Part shown: positions 45,793-58,736 of the stretch, piece by piece
Position numbering within the stretch: position 1 is the stretch's first letter
Layout of the letters: each line of letters begins with the position of its first letter
NCBI GenBank assembly: GCA_944990035.1
Contig: CALYLX010000112.1
Location: 1,178,001-1,242,000 of the forward strand
Direction: 5' to 3'
DNA: 64,000 bases
Source: Clitopilus passeckerianus
Taxonomy: Eukaryota; Basidiomycota; Agaricomycetes; Agaricales; Entolomataceae
Notes under the pieces: generated by a model
Told to the model about the DNA's origin: nothing
Database searches by the model: none
Seen by the model: the letters and a program-made list of their open reading frames with translations, nothing else
Made by a program: the position numbers and the translations under genes

Positions 45793-48700
45793 ATGGCATT
45801 GCCAGACATCTCTGTGCTGGCCATCAATGGCACTGCTACGGAAAAACTCTTCGATTCAACTGCTAATTCCAGATACGACACACCTGTAAACGCCACTAAT
45901 GAGGAAGGCTCAGACGAGCACTATCTTCGTAAACTCAAGAGCTATGCTCGATCTCTGCCGTACGCTACAGAGCCTCTATCAAAGATGCAGGAAATGCTGG
46001 ATTTTTTCATCATGCGTATCGTCCAATGCGTCGAGGCTAAAGATTATGAGGTCGGGCTGCTGCAGTGGGACAGTATGCTGACGTAGTAAGTCAAGCCAGT
46101 TTCAATTCATTTCAAGGAAACCATGGATGTCTAATAATGGATCCCCTGCAGCTGGATGATGCTTAAGTACCCGATTCCCAAGGAGAAACGCATAAAACTG
46201 GCGAAGCTTTACTTCCACCTGAGCACGACTCCAGGCATGCCCAACCAGGTGGTCGCCACGTGTGCGGACGCGTTTGTCACCCTGACGAAGTCGAAGAAGC
46301 ATTTGACTATTGAAGACATGAGGCTTCCTTGGCGACCGCTCTATGATATCTTGAAAGCCGACCTCTTCTTGACCCGGAGGCAGTTTGAATACACGTGAGT
46401 AACGCCCCCAGTGGCGCAAGGCTCTGTTAATGAATTCGTTCGTTCAGTCAACTCTCATGGTGTATGGGGTATATTGCCGAACGCGCGAGAAGGTTCTTCC
46501 ACCCTGCAGCGATCGAGGAAATGCTCTCGGCCTTTGTGCCTCAGCTGGACGGATCTAAACTCGATGTATGCCTCATAATCTAATTTCCTGGACTATTGTC
46601 TAACCGAGAACTATCAGCTACTTCTCTCCCCAGAATATGATTTAGTCACCTTCTTACCACTGAGCCACCCCCAAGTCTATCTTCCAATGGTCTTCCGACT
46701 ATGGGAGTCTATCAATTCATACAAGTTCGACAACAGGATGCTTGACTTCCTCGCTAAACTTGCGGAGATGCATGTTGCGCATGAAGTCAGTGACCCTCGT
46801 CGAATTTCGGAAATTCCGGACGATGAGAAGGTCGAGGACGAAGACAGGCCTACATGGGGCAGGGACGAATTGAAGCCAGGGGACATATGGACAGGAATCT
46901 ACAAGGATGTCGGTATCTTCACTGACCACGAATGGGATTTCATCATGTGTAAATGCTTGGCATCTATGGGTAAGCTATGCCCTTCTGTTGCGTCTACCGA
47001 CTGTACTAACCGCTGGACAGAGATACCGCTCGCAGATGCTGGCTCTCTTACGACTGGCCCTAGCGCTGATGGCCAGGCCGGCTTCGAAATCAGCAACAGG
47101 CTCCCAAAAGTAACATGGAGGATTCGTGAGGCACCCCGCTTATGGTGATGCCATTTCCCACAAGCTAACAATCACCAACAGCTTCATTGGCCCGCATTAT
47201 CGTTTATTCAATGGCACAGGACGGCCTTCCCGTGCCAGACTCTAATGCTCCGACACCGATGTTCTCCCCTCTGCCTTCGGGCATGAACACACCAACTCTT
47301 CAGACCAAGGGCGCAGCGGATTTTCTGACGGCCCCGCTGGCAAGGCAAGGTCATGTCAAGCCAAAAGCCTACCTCGCTGGATCTAAGGCTCTCGACGCGC
47401 TTGCCCGACTCATTGCCTCTACTGAGCATTTCTTCCACCCAACGAATTCCGGCGCATGGACCAACGATGTATGTATTCGCTATTCAATACGGCGTGACAA
47501 AGATTTAACAGTGTCTTCATGCAGCTGAGCGCGTTCATCAAATATGTCGTGTTTGAATTTAACAAGAGTAAGAATAATAATTGGCACAAAGCAAGGTATC
47601 CGCTAACACGGGAATTTTCTACCAGGATGGCATGAGGAACAACGGTCTGACTGTAGAACTCCTCTTCACCGGAGGCTTACCAAGTCCATGAAACGCGAAC
47701 TGGTCAAATCACTGCGAACTGTCTGTCTCCTGGCTATGTTCTCGCAGGACAGCACTACAGTTTCAAATATACAGAGCTGCCTTAAGTCGATGAGCATCAT
47801 GGAGCCTGACCTCGTATTGCATCCCATCTTGGAGCGGGCAATTCCGTCATTGGAGGCCCTAGAACAGGTGTGGCGTCTTAACAGGGTCCTTGATCCCCTT
47901 ACTGAATCATCGCCCTACAGACACACCGAACCACCGCAGTTATCAAAGCTCTTGGAGCAATTGTCCCTGCGATCGTCTCACGCGATGTTTACTATCCGGG
48001 TGCCAAGTATCTCCTTCCCATCATGCAGTTGCTTCTCCCAGGGATTGACCTTGTAAGCCCGACCTATGGCTCAACGAGATCGACCATACTAACCACGTTT
48101 CTTTCTTTCGTAGAACGATCCATCGAAAACTGTGAGTCTCTTGCAAACCTTTGTCAAGTAGTGCCTTCTGACACCGCATCAAGCTATGCACGACTGCTTT
48201 CCTTGTAGAGGTGGCTCAGCATATCAAATTCGGTGACCTCACATCGACCAACTCCTCAAAGCCTGGCCTCGTCGATACGGCCCCAATGTTTGCCACCAGG
48301 AATCACATTGAACTCCCGTCGTTGAATGGGCTCGAGTCGAGTGGCATTGAACTTGAACCCAGGCTTTCAGACGAGGAAGAAGATGCATTGTTGCGGGACG
48401 CCACCGGAAGCTTGGCAGACTGGGTTGCTAGCTTCATCCGGAGGGTCATCCAACTCCTCGAGAATTTACCGGATGAAGGGCCAGATGGTTCGTCTGGAGG
48501 GACGACAGAAGGTAGGCATTCTACACCATTTTGTACGTAGAGGATGATATTAATATTCATTCTACATTGTAGTTCAGGTCGTGGACTCCGTGACCGGTGC
48601 CTGCAGCCAGATCTGCATCCACCTTTCCGATTCGTTATTCGATATGGTCCTTGACATGATCTTCGACTATGCGAGCACGAATATACGGCCGAATGCTGTT

Positions 48701-51700
48701 CGAGCTGTGCACCAATTGGTGGAATGTGTGGCAAATGCACACCCCGACAAGACACTTGCAACGTTCTTCCACTTTTGCGAAAGGAACATCAGGTTTGAAA
48801 TAGAGAATGGCGCTAGTAATATTCGGACGACATCGTCATCCAAGCCTCTTCCATCGGATGCTGCGTTGCATTGGAGTATGTCATTGTCCAGGCTCAGGCT
48901 GATATAATTTGCTCATCCAACCTATTCAGACCTTGCGATCTTACGGGGCACCATCTACAAGTAAGCACTCACAGGCTTAGTTGCATAAATTCCGACAACT
49001 AATGTGGATCTACAGCGATGGAAAGGCCGTGAGTTCACTAATTTAAACACAACCCTTCCAGTTCTCAGCTCCCTCTAGGTTCTCAAATATAAGGATGAAT
49101 TATTACCTCTGCTACAACTCCTTCATGCCAATGCCTTTTCTAAGCGAGGATTCTCTTGGACTGGGAAGCTGCTTTCAAGTGTTCTGCTGACATTAACCCA
49201 TACATATCCCCTGGAGAACAAATTCGTTAATCCGTCGGAATGGGGGAGCGAAGGTAAGAATTCCTCTCACGGAGGCCCCAATCTTTTGACTCCCGGTTCC
49301 ATAGAACTTCGCGACAATCATCATCAGTGGTGGGGAAAGCTCTATGCAGCGGAGGATATACAAGTAAGCATCCTCTAAGACTGACAGAAGCTGTTCTGAG
49401 CCGCCCTATTAGGTATCGTGGCATTCGCCCAATGAGGGAGAGATCGCCTTTGCTCTGGAGGTCTTCAGGGAATTGGTTGAGCCAGTTCTAGCAGTACTTG
49501 AAGACCTCATCAAGCCGGGTGAGTTCTCATTAGGATCCATTCCCGATCTGTCACTTACCGATCGCCAGGCAAGCAACGCGACGAGATCTGGCGAAATGAC
49601 TTTTGCCGGTCAGTTCAAAATACTTGACCCTCAGTTGCCTTATTAGATCCTGAAATCGTATCCTAGTCACTTAAGCTTTGTGCGGAGTGCTTTCTCCGGC
49701 ATTCCGACCTTCATCAAAGAGATCATCACCGAAGAGCAAGCTTTCGAGGCCACGAAGTCCTCCGACATCCTGTGCGTTATGGACATTGCCTCTCGTCAAA
49801 TTCTTATACATATTCTAGGGATGAGATACCTGAGATGATTGCATCTATCGAGGGGCTTAATTCTGGTTTCTGCTTGACCGATCCAAACGACGCTCAATAT
49901 CAGTACATGTTGGGCCTCAAGAAGAGATTTGGCAGGTTCCTACACGATGCTTCGGTTTCGCTACGGCAGCAGGGGAAGAAAACACTGTTGATGCTGTTGA
50001 TATGCTTGTATGTATTGCTTTCTTTGGTATGTCTCCGCAACAAAACCGAAGGCTCTCCAGGTGCTTGCCATGAGGACCTACTTGCTTGAATATGGGGACA
50101 GCAGGGACAGGTAAATGACTACTCTAGCATGTGGCATGTGACACAGATTCCACTAAATCCCAATACTCAGCTATACTGTCAATGATGAAAGATATCGGTC
50201 AGAGAAGAGTGTCTCGCGGCGGTATGCTAAACAGAAAGTCTGGCCTAGAGCCGTCCTCGTTCGCCGTGCGAGGTAAGTGGCCATGCCCATACAGATGGAC
50301 CATGCTGAATCGGGATCAGGTTCTACCACTCTGCCCGACTACGGTGGAATTCATTGGAGCGCCTTCGTGGCCGGCTGGAGGACGCCCTTATCGATGATGT
50401 GGTCGAATGGTCGTTGTGGCACTATGCAGTCATCCGACGGTCAGTCTAGTGATTCAGAAAGGCGTCTCTTTCTGATACTGCTTCCATCTAGATCTAGCCA
50501 GTCGTTATTGAACTCACTCTGCGAGGTAAATAGTAGACTCTTTATTCAGTGTGTTATCCTCACAGTAGTCAGGTCTACGATGGTGTTCGCCGACGAGCAC
50601 TTCCAGTTCTTTTCAAAGCGTTGGAGCCAGGCACCGATGATGATCGTATGAAAGGCGCTCTGTGGACCATGTATTCAAATTTCCTTGGAAGATATGCTAT
50701 ATCTGGTGGGTGCCAGACTTCAGCTTTGACAAAGTATTCCCAGTTCACCAGACTGAATTCTCCTCCAGAGCCTTCACTCGCACCAACAATGGTAAATAAG
50801 TTGCTATTGTGCCAACACAATGAGAAAGTACGTTGGAGCCCTGAGTGAGAATCCCGGTTTCTGATGTATTTTCTAGCCCTCTATCCAAGATAGTGTTTCC
50901 TCCGTTTTTGAGTATTGTGAGGCCACATAACATGTATCATCATATCATCGATCTGACTCACTTTCAGGTTTCTCCAGTTTTCTTGAACCGTGTCTGCTCG
51001 TCTACGATATCGAATCTCCACGGGTTGGAGCGACGTTGAGACACTTGATCGGAAACCTCCCAAACCGGAACACAGCTGCAGAGGACGCTGTAGTAGCCAA
51101 ATGTCGAGATCAACGAGTCGCTCGCGTCAAGGGTACCAATGAAGCCATAACTACAACGGTAGCTGATGGTAATACTATGCTCTGTCGTCCTCTATTGAAC
51201 TCCTACAGATTTCGGATACCTTGAAGATAGGAACAGGCAGAGATACTCATTGGCGATATGAGATATTCGCCACACGAATCTTGCGGACGCTGATACGGCG
51301 TGATGCGCCCACCGCTCCAGAGCACATTCAAATTTTCTTGGATAAGATTTCTGACGACCACCCAACAACAGTACGTCCAATGTTCTTTCAAGATCCGAAG
51401 TTTCCCTGAACATGTTTTTCTCCAGCGTTACGTATGTTCAGTTCCTGCGATTTCGATGACATACTCACCGGCTTACCGCCATTGATAGTATGCCCAGCGT
51501 GCCCTGATGAAGTGCACCAGGAGTATCAAACTAAGAACATTCTGCTCCACTCCAGTCGACCTTGCGTTGATGAGGAATCACAATCCGCTGAAGCGGCAAG
51601 TTCCTGTTCAACCCTCGCAAGAGCTGACTGTCAAACTGCTGAGTGACTTCAAGGAGCCTTATGATCCTTCCCACGAAGAGCGACGCCCGTGAGTAGATTC

Positions 51701-54200
51701 ATATCTGCCTTAACATGTACTAATATATTGTACAGTGTCTACCTGGATAGAGAGCCACCTGGCTGGATTGCTTGGGATGGAGCCCTTGGACTCTACCTTC
51801 CTCCTAAACCACAAGAGTCCACATTCAGCCCTTGGGAACCTGCGAGTGACCCCACCATCGAGATATTCCGGGAAACCGTTACCAAGCCGTCTTTCTGGAA
51901 AGAACTTGCAGGTCGGTATTCTGAGGAAAACCATGAGACAGTTATCACCCAAGACAATGTCTCTTGCGTGAAATCCATATGTAGGCAGAAGTTTTTCACC
52001 TGTGTCCTCAACTTTGGTTCTCACCAAATCCCAGTTCAATTACTAGAAGATGAGCCCCTTGAAGCTCTACTCCCAATCATGAAGAAGATGATTGAGGATA
52101 AAGACAAAAACAAGCAGAGGGCTGCCGCTGAGCTCCTTGCAGGGGTCATCGGAGGTAGGTCTTATCTACAAAGAACCCATAAAAATCTCTCAAACGTAGT
52201 ATTCAGGCTCGAAACACTGGCCTCTGGCTCGACAGCAGAAGTTCTGGAAGTGGTTTACGCCATATATCCAGGAGATTCTCGGTCGAAATCTCAAAACCGA
52301 CACTTTGTCTATCTGGACGTCGTTCTTAGAGGTACGTCTGGATGGGTTCTAACATTTGTCAACTCCGTATTCAGCTTCTCAATGCAGTATGTTTTCTATC
52401 GCACCGACCCTCGGAGGGTTCAGCCGCTAGTGGACCACCTCATCACAGAGTTCAACGCGATTGATTACAATGCGGAAATGACGTTCGACGCTGTGAAGAT
52501 CCTATCGATGTTCCGCGCATTCTACGAAGAGCTGGGTCGCAAATTCTATCCGTGGATTGACGTCGCCCTCAAGCAATCCTGGAAAGAACTCACAAGCGAG
52601 CACGATGATGTGAGTGGCCATTCACAACTCCCCCATTATAGCTCATAGGATTGGCCAGGTTCGTGGATATATTGGAGAACTTCTCGTGTTCTCCTCTCGA
52701 GTGAAAGTAGGTCAAGAAATGAGTAAACATTGAAGACCCTTCTAATTACTATACAGTGGCAGCCTCGACCCTCGATCCCTACAGTGAAGGTATTCGTGAA
52801 AGAATGCCGCGCAGTGCCTCTGAGCTTCGACATAATGGGTATGCGGGATTTTACCACAAAGATCGTGTGCAAGAGTTGGTCGAGAAGTTCAGAGTCTGGA
52901 GAGAGCAACGACTGCCAGGTGTTCGGGCATTCCAGTCTACATATGATCGGTAAGTCATACGCCTTCACTTTTAGGTTGTCGCTGACATACTTCTAGGGTA
53001 GGAGTTACAGTTTGCAAGTGGCTCTACCAATCGGTCCATGATGTACATGCCATATCGTCCTACGATTATATCTTACCCTTGATGGTACGTTGAATCTCAG
53101 CTCCACTTAAATCATGGTCTGACACTCTTCTGTAGCCTGAGCTCTTCCGCTTCACAGAATGTATGCCTATTATTGCTCGTCCAGCCTCTCGCCTTGTCTC
53201 ACAGTTTCACAGTGAACGATAACAATGAACTTGCTTCACGAGCTAGCACCCTTATGGTGCGAATGTGTGGCGTGGTTCCACCATTACCCATGGTAAACCG
53301 CATACTTGACTCTATATTTGCCGCAATTCAGGATTCGCCTGTAAGTCCTACAATGTGTCTGCCATCCAGGCTCTGATGTACTCCGTCGCTAGTCTTGGAG
53401 GGTCCGTTTGAAGGCTTTGCCATTGGTTCAAGGTCAGTCCGACCTCCAAAACTATGCTCTGGTGCTCGAGGCTGACATCTGCATAGTCTTCTACTTCCGT
53501 CAAGTTCCTCTCATCAGCGAGATTAAGATTGTTGAGATCCTTGAGGTTTGTGTCATGTACACTGATCTCAACATATTTGCTGAAAGCAGCGAAGGTCCTC
53601 TGTAAATGTTTGGACGACGATGTCGTTGAGGTTCGAGAAATGGCAGCAGCGTAAGCCATTTTCCCCAATTATTGATAATATGCTCCCAACCTCTACTCAG
53701 AACTCTTTCCGGAGTGCTTCGCCTCTCACCCCGTCGAAGTGTCCTCACCTTGAAGGACCGATTCACCCGGCTGGCGAGGAATAGCCATATCCCACAGCGA
53801 CAGAGCCCAACATACAACAAAGCAATTCGACAGCGTCATGCTGCTATACTGGGTATATGCGCTCTGATCGATAGTTACCCTTACACCATCGAGAAATGGA
53901 TGCCAGAACTGCTCACGAGCGTGTTAGCAGAGCATACCTACGATCCTGTATGTCGAATTGATTTCATCAACAATTTCCTAGCTGACTGCTTTGGTAACAA
54001 AGATCCCGATTTCTACAACGGTTCGTAAGTGCGCCGGCAACTTCAGGAAGACACATCAAGATACCTGGCATGAGGATTCGAAAAAATTCAACGACGATCA
54101 ACTGGCAGCGTTGTCAACGCTACTGACTGGATCATCTTATTGTGAGTACAGTTACAGGACTACTGAACAAATACTGATTGAAGCAATTTCAGATGCGTGA
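45793..54200 (+). CDS. BLM10: Proteasome activator Blm10/PA200
   Basis: HEAT-repeat activator that caps the 20S proteasome in nucleus and cytosol. About 2,000 residues over dozens of small exons. Start MALPDISVLAINGTATEKLF, then HYLRKLKSYARSLPYATEP, WMMLKYPIPKEKRIKLAKLYF, MGYIAERARRFFHP, and many HEAT-like helices (LSAFIKYVVFEFNK, RELVKSLRTVCLLAMFS, AVLVRRARFYHSARLRW, EDALIDDVVEWSLWHYAVIRR, GVRRRALPVLFKALEPGTDDDRMKGALW). The end includes RQRHAAILGICALIDSYPYTIEKWMPELL and WHEDSKKFNDDQLAALSTLLTGSSYYA. The last three residues YYA form the HbYX-type motif that opens the 20S gate. The final 8-nt exon (54193-54200) completes the motif. I did not verify every exon; local indels cannot be excluded. 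Confidence 0.92.
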
Positions 54201-54397
54201 TGTATGAGACAAGTGTAATAGTGTATTATCTTAGAACAAGCAAAACAATGTACCACAGAAATTTACCTATGCAAATAATGAGGATCTGGCAATTGGTATA
54301 TAGACACTCAGAAGTAAAAGTAGGCGGTAATTACAGCGTATGATGACCGAAACGTGTGCAAGGCAAAAAATACAGGAGATGTTGGCGAATGACAGAA

Positions 54398-55374
54398 TCA
54401 GACAGTAAGAGGTGGTATCCTGTTCTGCGGAACGAGCGCTGGGGAACGAGGACTAGGCGAGAGGAATTGCGGAGATGAGCGCTGGCCTTGTTCCAAGTCG
54501 TTTGGTGGGCCAGATATGCCGGGTTCGGAAGTGTCAACACCGTCGGCGGTACCTGAGCGAGAACCTGCTCCTGGTACCATATCTATAGGAGCTTTCTGTC
54601 GGTTTTGATACCCCGACTTGATTCGGTTGTTAGATACAGATTCCCTGTAAAACGAACAGTCAGGTGGGAGCAAACATAGCTACGGTCAGGTATCGTGCGG
54701 TACCTTATTTCTGCGATGAGGTCGTCGATAGCATACCAGGCAAGGGGTCCATAGGCAATTCCTCTCCACCAACCCATGTTGTCTGCAGGTAGGATGTAAG
54801 CATGAGCGTGCAGATGGTCTGTGACTGGTATTTTGTTGTCCTTGAAGGGAGGGGTAATGAAACCAATTCGAAATAGGTCGTTGTTAGCACTGAGCGGAGC
54901 AGCTGCAGAAGGACTTGTGCCGTCTGGATTCGATGGTGTTACGGCGGGTGAGCTAGACGGTAGAAGGGAGTTGAGGAGTCTTGTCGACAAGTTACGGATG
55001 TTCACGAGCAACGGGAGGTCACTTGAAGACTAAACGGAACGGAGGTTAGATCCCTATAATACTGAGGCGCTAACCGAAGCAAATGACGCACCAGAGTGTA
55101 TATTGAGGGTACATGTAGACTATCACAGGCCAAATCAGCAAGGTTTAGAGGTATTTTCTCACTTTACGCACTTCAGGGCGATTATGAGATGTCCTTTGGA
55201 TGACAGCGGGAAGGCTTTCTCTCGGTAAACGGTGAAATTGTCGTCCCGCCAGAGAACTTCGGGTTGCGTAGAGCCTGCTGGAAAAGATGGGGAGCGGGGA
55301 GAATTGGGTGTTGTATGTGACGCCGAGGCCACGATGCCGCACATCGGGCAGCCAGGTTTTGGAGCGAAGCTCAT
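54398..55374 (-). CDS. HIT-domain protein (nucleotide hydrolase family)
   Basis: Histidine-triad family protein. Start MSFAPKPGCPMCGIVASAS (a Cys pair), then VLWRDDNFTVYREKAFPLSSKGHLIIAL and, in the next exon, LLVNIRNLSTRLLNSLLP. The catalytic site reads VTDHLHAHAYILPAD: His-x-His-x-His, with the triad ending in Tyr. After it come WYAIDDLIAEIRESVSNNRIKSG and a Ser/Pro-rich tail. The HLHAHAY motif and the Cys-rich start resemble aprataxin-like/HNT-type fungal proteins that act on adenylated substrates; which branch is not clear. Divergent from the translin-type gene with only 91 bp between the start codons, so a common promoter is likely. Confidence 0.85.
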
Positions 55375-55465
55375 GATCTTATGGTGGTTGTGTTCGTCGA
55401 GGTTGGCATGAAACGGGACTGCGGTCTCGTTTGCCCTTACCGTATCACGTGATGAATAACCGAGG

Positions 55466-56304
55466 ATGTCCTCATCCACCACCATAGCTCAGGCCTTCGA
55501 CTCATTCAGAACAGATCTCGACGACTATAACGACAGGAGAGAACGGTTGATCAAGGCTAGTAATAGTATTGTGGGCCTTTTCCTTACCTTTCTGTTTTCG
55601 GTTCATTAGGCTAGTCGCGATGTCACGAATCTATCCAAGAAAGTCATTTTTCATCTGCACCGCATGATGCTGGAGGACAGTTCTGATGAGCGCAGCGCCT
55701 ACGCCCGAGCCGCCGCCAGCGGGAGGGAGAAATTGAAAGAAGTGCAGAAAATTTATGCAGATATCAAGCATGAGGTTGAAGGCGGTCGATTCTGGCGACA
55801 TGATCGCCAAGTTTCACCTGGCCTCCAGGAATATATTGAAGCACTCAGCTTCGCATATTATCTCGAGCACAAGTCATTGATCCCCTTTAAAGAGGTGCAG
55901 AACACGCTGCGCGATGATGAAGGCAAAGTGGTGCGTCTGATATTCTTCTTGAGATGGGCCTGCATGGAACGGAAAGAACAGTACTTTCCCCTAACACCAT
56001 ATGATTACTTGCTTGGCATCTCGGATTTGACTGGCGAACTCATGCGTTTTGCGATCTCCGCTGTCAGTCGTCGCGGTGGAAGAACGAAGGCTCAAGAAGT
56101 CTGCATGTTCGTTCGCAACTGTAAAGCAGGTACGCATGGTTTCCAAAAACTGACTTTGAGCTAGCAATGTACGCTATAGTGGTTCGCAGTTCTGAATACG
56201 AGCTGCCTCCAGAGATGTTAGACGACATTGTTGCGCAGTCCGTATCTCGATATGGCCGGGGAGCTCATGAAAGTGAAGATAGTCGAGTTAATGTTATATT
56301 TTGA
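55466..56304 (+). CDS. Translin-family protein (translin or TRAX)
   Basis: Member of the translin/TRAX family; the translin-TRAX octamer (C3PO) is a nuclease that helps RNA silencing and tRNA processing. Start MSSSTTIAQAFDSFRTDLDDYNDRRERLIKASRDVTNLSKKVIFHLHRM, then GREKLKEVQKIYADIKHEVEG, GLQEYIEALSFAYYLEHKSLI, YFPLTPYDYLLGISDLTGELMRFAI and ADFEVCSSEYELP-type sequence. The 'DLTGELMRFA' helix and 'FPLTPxDYLLGISDLTGE' pattern are the family hallmarks. The TRAX-like N-terminal 'FxxFRxDLDxxxDRRERxIKxSRDVT' order favours TRAX. Exon 1 is 55466-55555; its intron (55556-55609) has a GCTAGT donor. Convergent with the RING gene. Confidence 0.88.
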
Positions 56305-56423
56305 CCGTGTTATCCATCTAGATACATTGTCGGCGATGAGTAGGAGATAGCATGAGAGCATTCGAAAGCAACTTGAGAGCAATGTAGCTGTGCAAATAAT
56401 TAAAGATATAACATGGCGGGCCT

Positions 56424-58005
56424 TCACGAACGTATGCGTCCAGTTCTTCGTCGAGGCAGCCCAGGAACAAACTCGACATCGTCGTCTTCTCCCCAGTGAT
56501 CGTCGACAATGAACTCGAGGTCTGCGAGATCAATGAGCCGTCTACTGGTCGACCTACGGGTGCCTTTGTTGAATTCCTTCGCCCTCTTGGGCGCATTTCT
56601 AACCCATTCCCTGTTTTTCTTGTAAGCGCAGAATTAGACCGGGCCGATTGGTGAATGCTTACTCTTTCCTCTGTATATAATCTCTATCCTTGGGACCTCC
56701 GGGCTCCCATTCGGTGTGCCCGGCAAGTATCAACATTTGAATGTGCTTCTGAACCATACTATCTACGGCATAGTTCGGTATCATCGGTGTCGCAGTCGCA
56801 AGCTCCGTACGACAAACGACACAAGAGGTCTTCTGGACAGACCCAAACGACAACAGTTAATTTCCGACTACGGTGTCCAGACTTTAAAAGGGTCCTACCA
56901 TTTTCGCCTTCCACTGCCAGCCACAGTCACCACAAAAGCTATGGCCGCAGGGGTTCCCTACATGCGTAGCCACACTACGAATGATAGTTAAGGAACGGGG
57001 GTTCAAAGGATGGAGAGAGTCAGAAAGCGTACAACAAGTCCGAACATCTGCATGGGGGTTGGAGTTCAGTTAAGAAATTAAGGTCGACAGACAGAAAGTG
57101 GCATACATTGGGCATGTGAGCTCTTCTTCGAATTCGGAAAAGGCATGCCAAAGGAGGTTACTATCTGATGCCCTAGCTTTGCCTTTTCGTTTTGAGGGTT
57201 CAGATTCATCTAGCACAGGCGACCTGCCACGTTTGAGCGATGATCTCCTCGCGGAGAACTCATTCCCAGCTTTTTCATTATCGTTGAGGGCGCCTGTGAG
57301 GGAGTACATTAGAATGAGATTTCGGCAAGCATAGCAGATGATCGAGGAGGTAACAATCAGAAGAGGGAAGGTTCCTCCAACACCTCGGTACGGCCATGAA
57401 AGGAGGAGATGTGCAGAAGCCCACACAGGAAGAGTCCAGAAGCATGACTCCAGTCCGATTGGGCTTCCAAGAAGAGGGTGTAGGTATATGCGTGTTGAAC
57501 TAACCTTCTTTTGGCTTCACTGTCGGACCGAACCAACATAGTCAGCACTGGACACAGAAAAGCGTTTGTTGGATACATTTCAACACGAGGTCGGGGCCCC
57601 AGATGTGCTCCCCAGACCCACACATATGTCCAAAACATGTACAATTGACCCGCACTGAGGATACGAACCTTGCTGAAACTGATTATTTTCCAAGACATCC
57701 AGTTCCGAGAGAAAGGAGGGATCATTGATATCCTGGTCCCAAGAGTAATGCGAGCTTGCGTTTGGCGACGGTGCGTTCAACCGCCCAGGAACTGCCTCGA
57801 GCTGTTGATCTAGAGCAACCGGGGCGGGCACTGTTTGATTTTGCGTGTCCGTCGTTGTAGGCTCCGCAAGTGGCTCGCTAGTAGAGGCACCTTCAACCTG
57901 CGACGGCTGTGGAGGACACGAGAGCAATTCATCCCAGTTTACGCCTTCAGCGTCTGCAAAGTCGTCTGGAATGTTATCATACTCATCGCCTTCGTTGTCC
58001 GACAT
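56424..58005 (-). CDS. RING-finger protein, putative E3 ubiquitin ligase
   Basis: Start MSDNEGDEYDNIPDDFADAEG, an acidic and Ser/Pro-rich N-terminus, then a basic segment (SSLKRGRSPVLDESEPSKRKGKAR) and a C3HC4 RING across three exons: CPICSDLF, then NPCGHSFCGDCGWQW, then SCVVCRTEL. A short helix follows, then basic RNAPKRAKEFNKGTRRS and an acidic C-terminus IVDDHWGEDDDVEFVPGLPRR. The middle RING exon is only 15 nt (57033-57047). It looks like a nuclear RING E3, but I cannot assign an orthologue. The 5' end faces the unknown gene's 3' side with 731 bp between. Confidence 0.8.
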
Positions 58006-58736
58006 GATTCCAGAATAACCAACATTAGCCGACTGCCAAAACAGGAGAGCAGCGCGTCGGTGATCACGTGAGGGCCATTGACCACAGGGGTTCAGCTATT
58101 TTTAGAACTGTATAAACCCGGAAAAAAACGGTCCCTTTCCAAGACGAGGCGGCGCGGGGCCTGAACTTGGCATTCAACAGAAATATTCCAAGTTAAGGGC
58201 CTGCGGCGAGACCGGGGTTCAGCACTGGACTGGGCAGACACCACCATCAAATGCCCAGAAGATGTTCAGAAATAGATGATATGTTGTACCCAAGTTGTAC
58301 CAGATGCCATTTCGTGCCGTGTGGTTGGCAGAGTTATTTTCGTTTCGCCAAGTTTTCTTGCACGCCTCACATGTTTTACAGCCAAGCAACTAAGACTTTC
58401 GAACGCATTTTACCCACGAGGGACAGATGCCTACTGATTAAAATTATACGAGTACACAGTGGAAGGTATCATATGTACATGACGGGGAGATTTGTTCGTG
58501 ATGATGTACTACATATACAACACATTGAGTACAATTAAATGAGCACGGTAGGTACATCGAGCAAAGAAGTTTCAACCAACGTATACCGTAGCTAGAACTG
58601 AGAATAGAGTAGGGGGACGTTACTTGGCATAACAACACAAGACCAGCGATAAGAATATGCAACACGAGACAGTACAAGAACCATAAGACACACGGAATGC
58701 CCAGAGGAAAAAAGACAATTCAGCAACTTCTCAAGC
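58006..58736. other. RING-to-unknown-gene spacer
   Basis: 731 bp with no recognised gene. It contains the RING gene's 5' region and the 3' side of the next minus-strand gene. Open frames on both strands (for example 58251-58538 +, and part of 58592-58915 -) have no signature. Confidence 0.5.
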
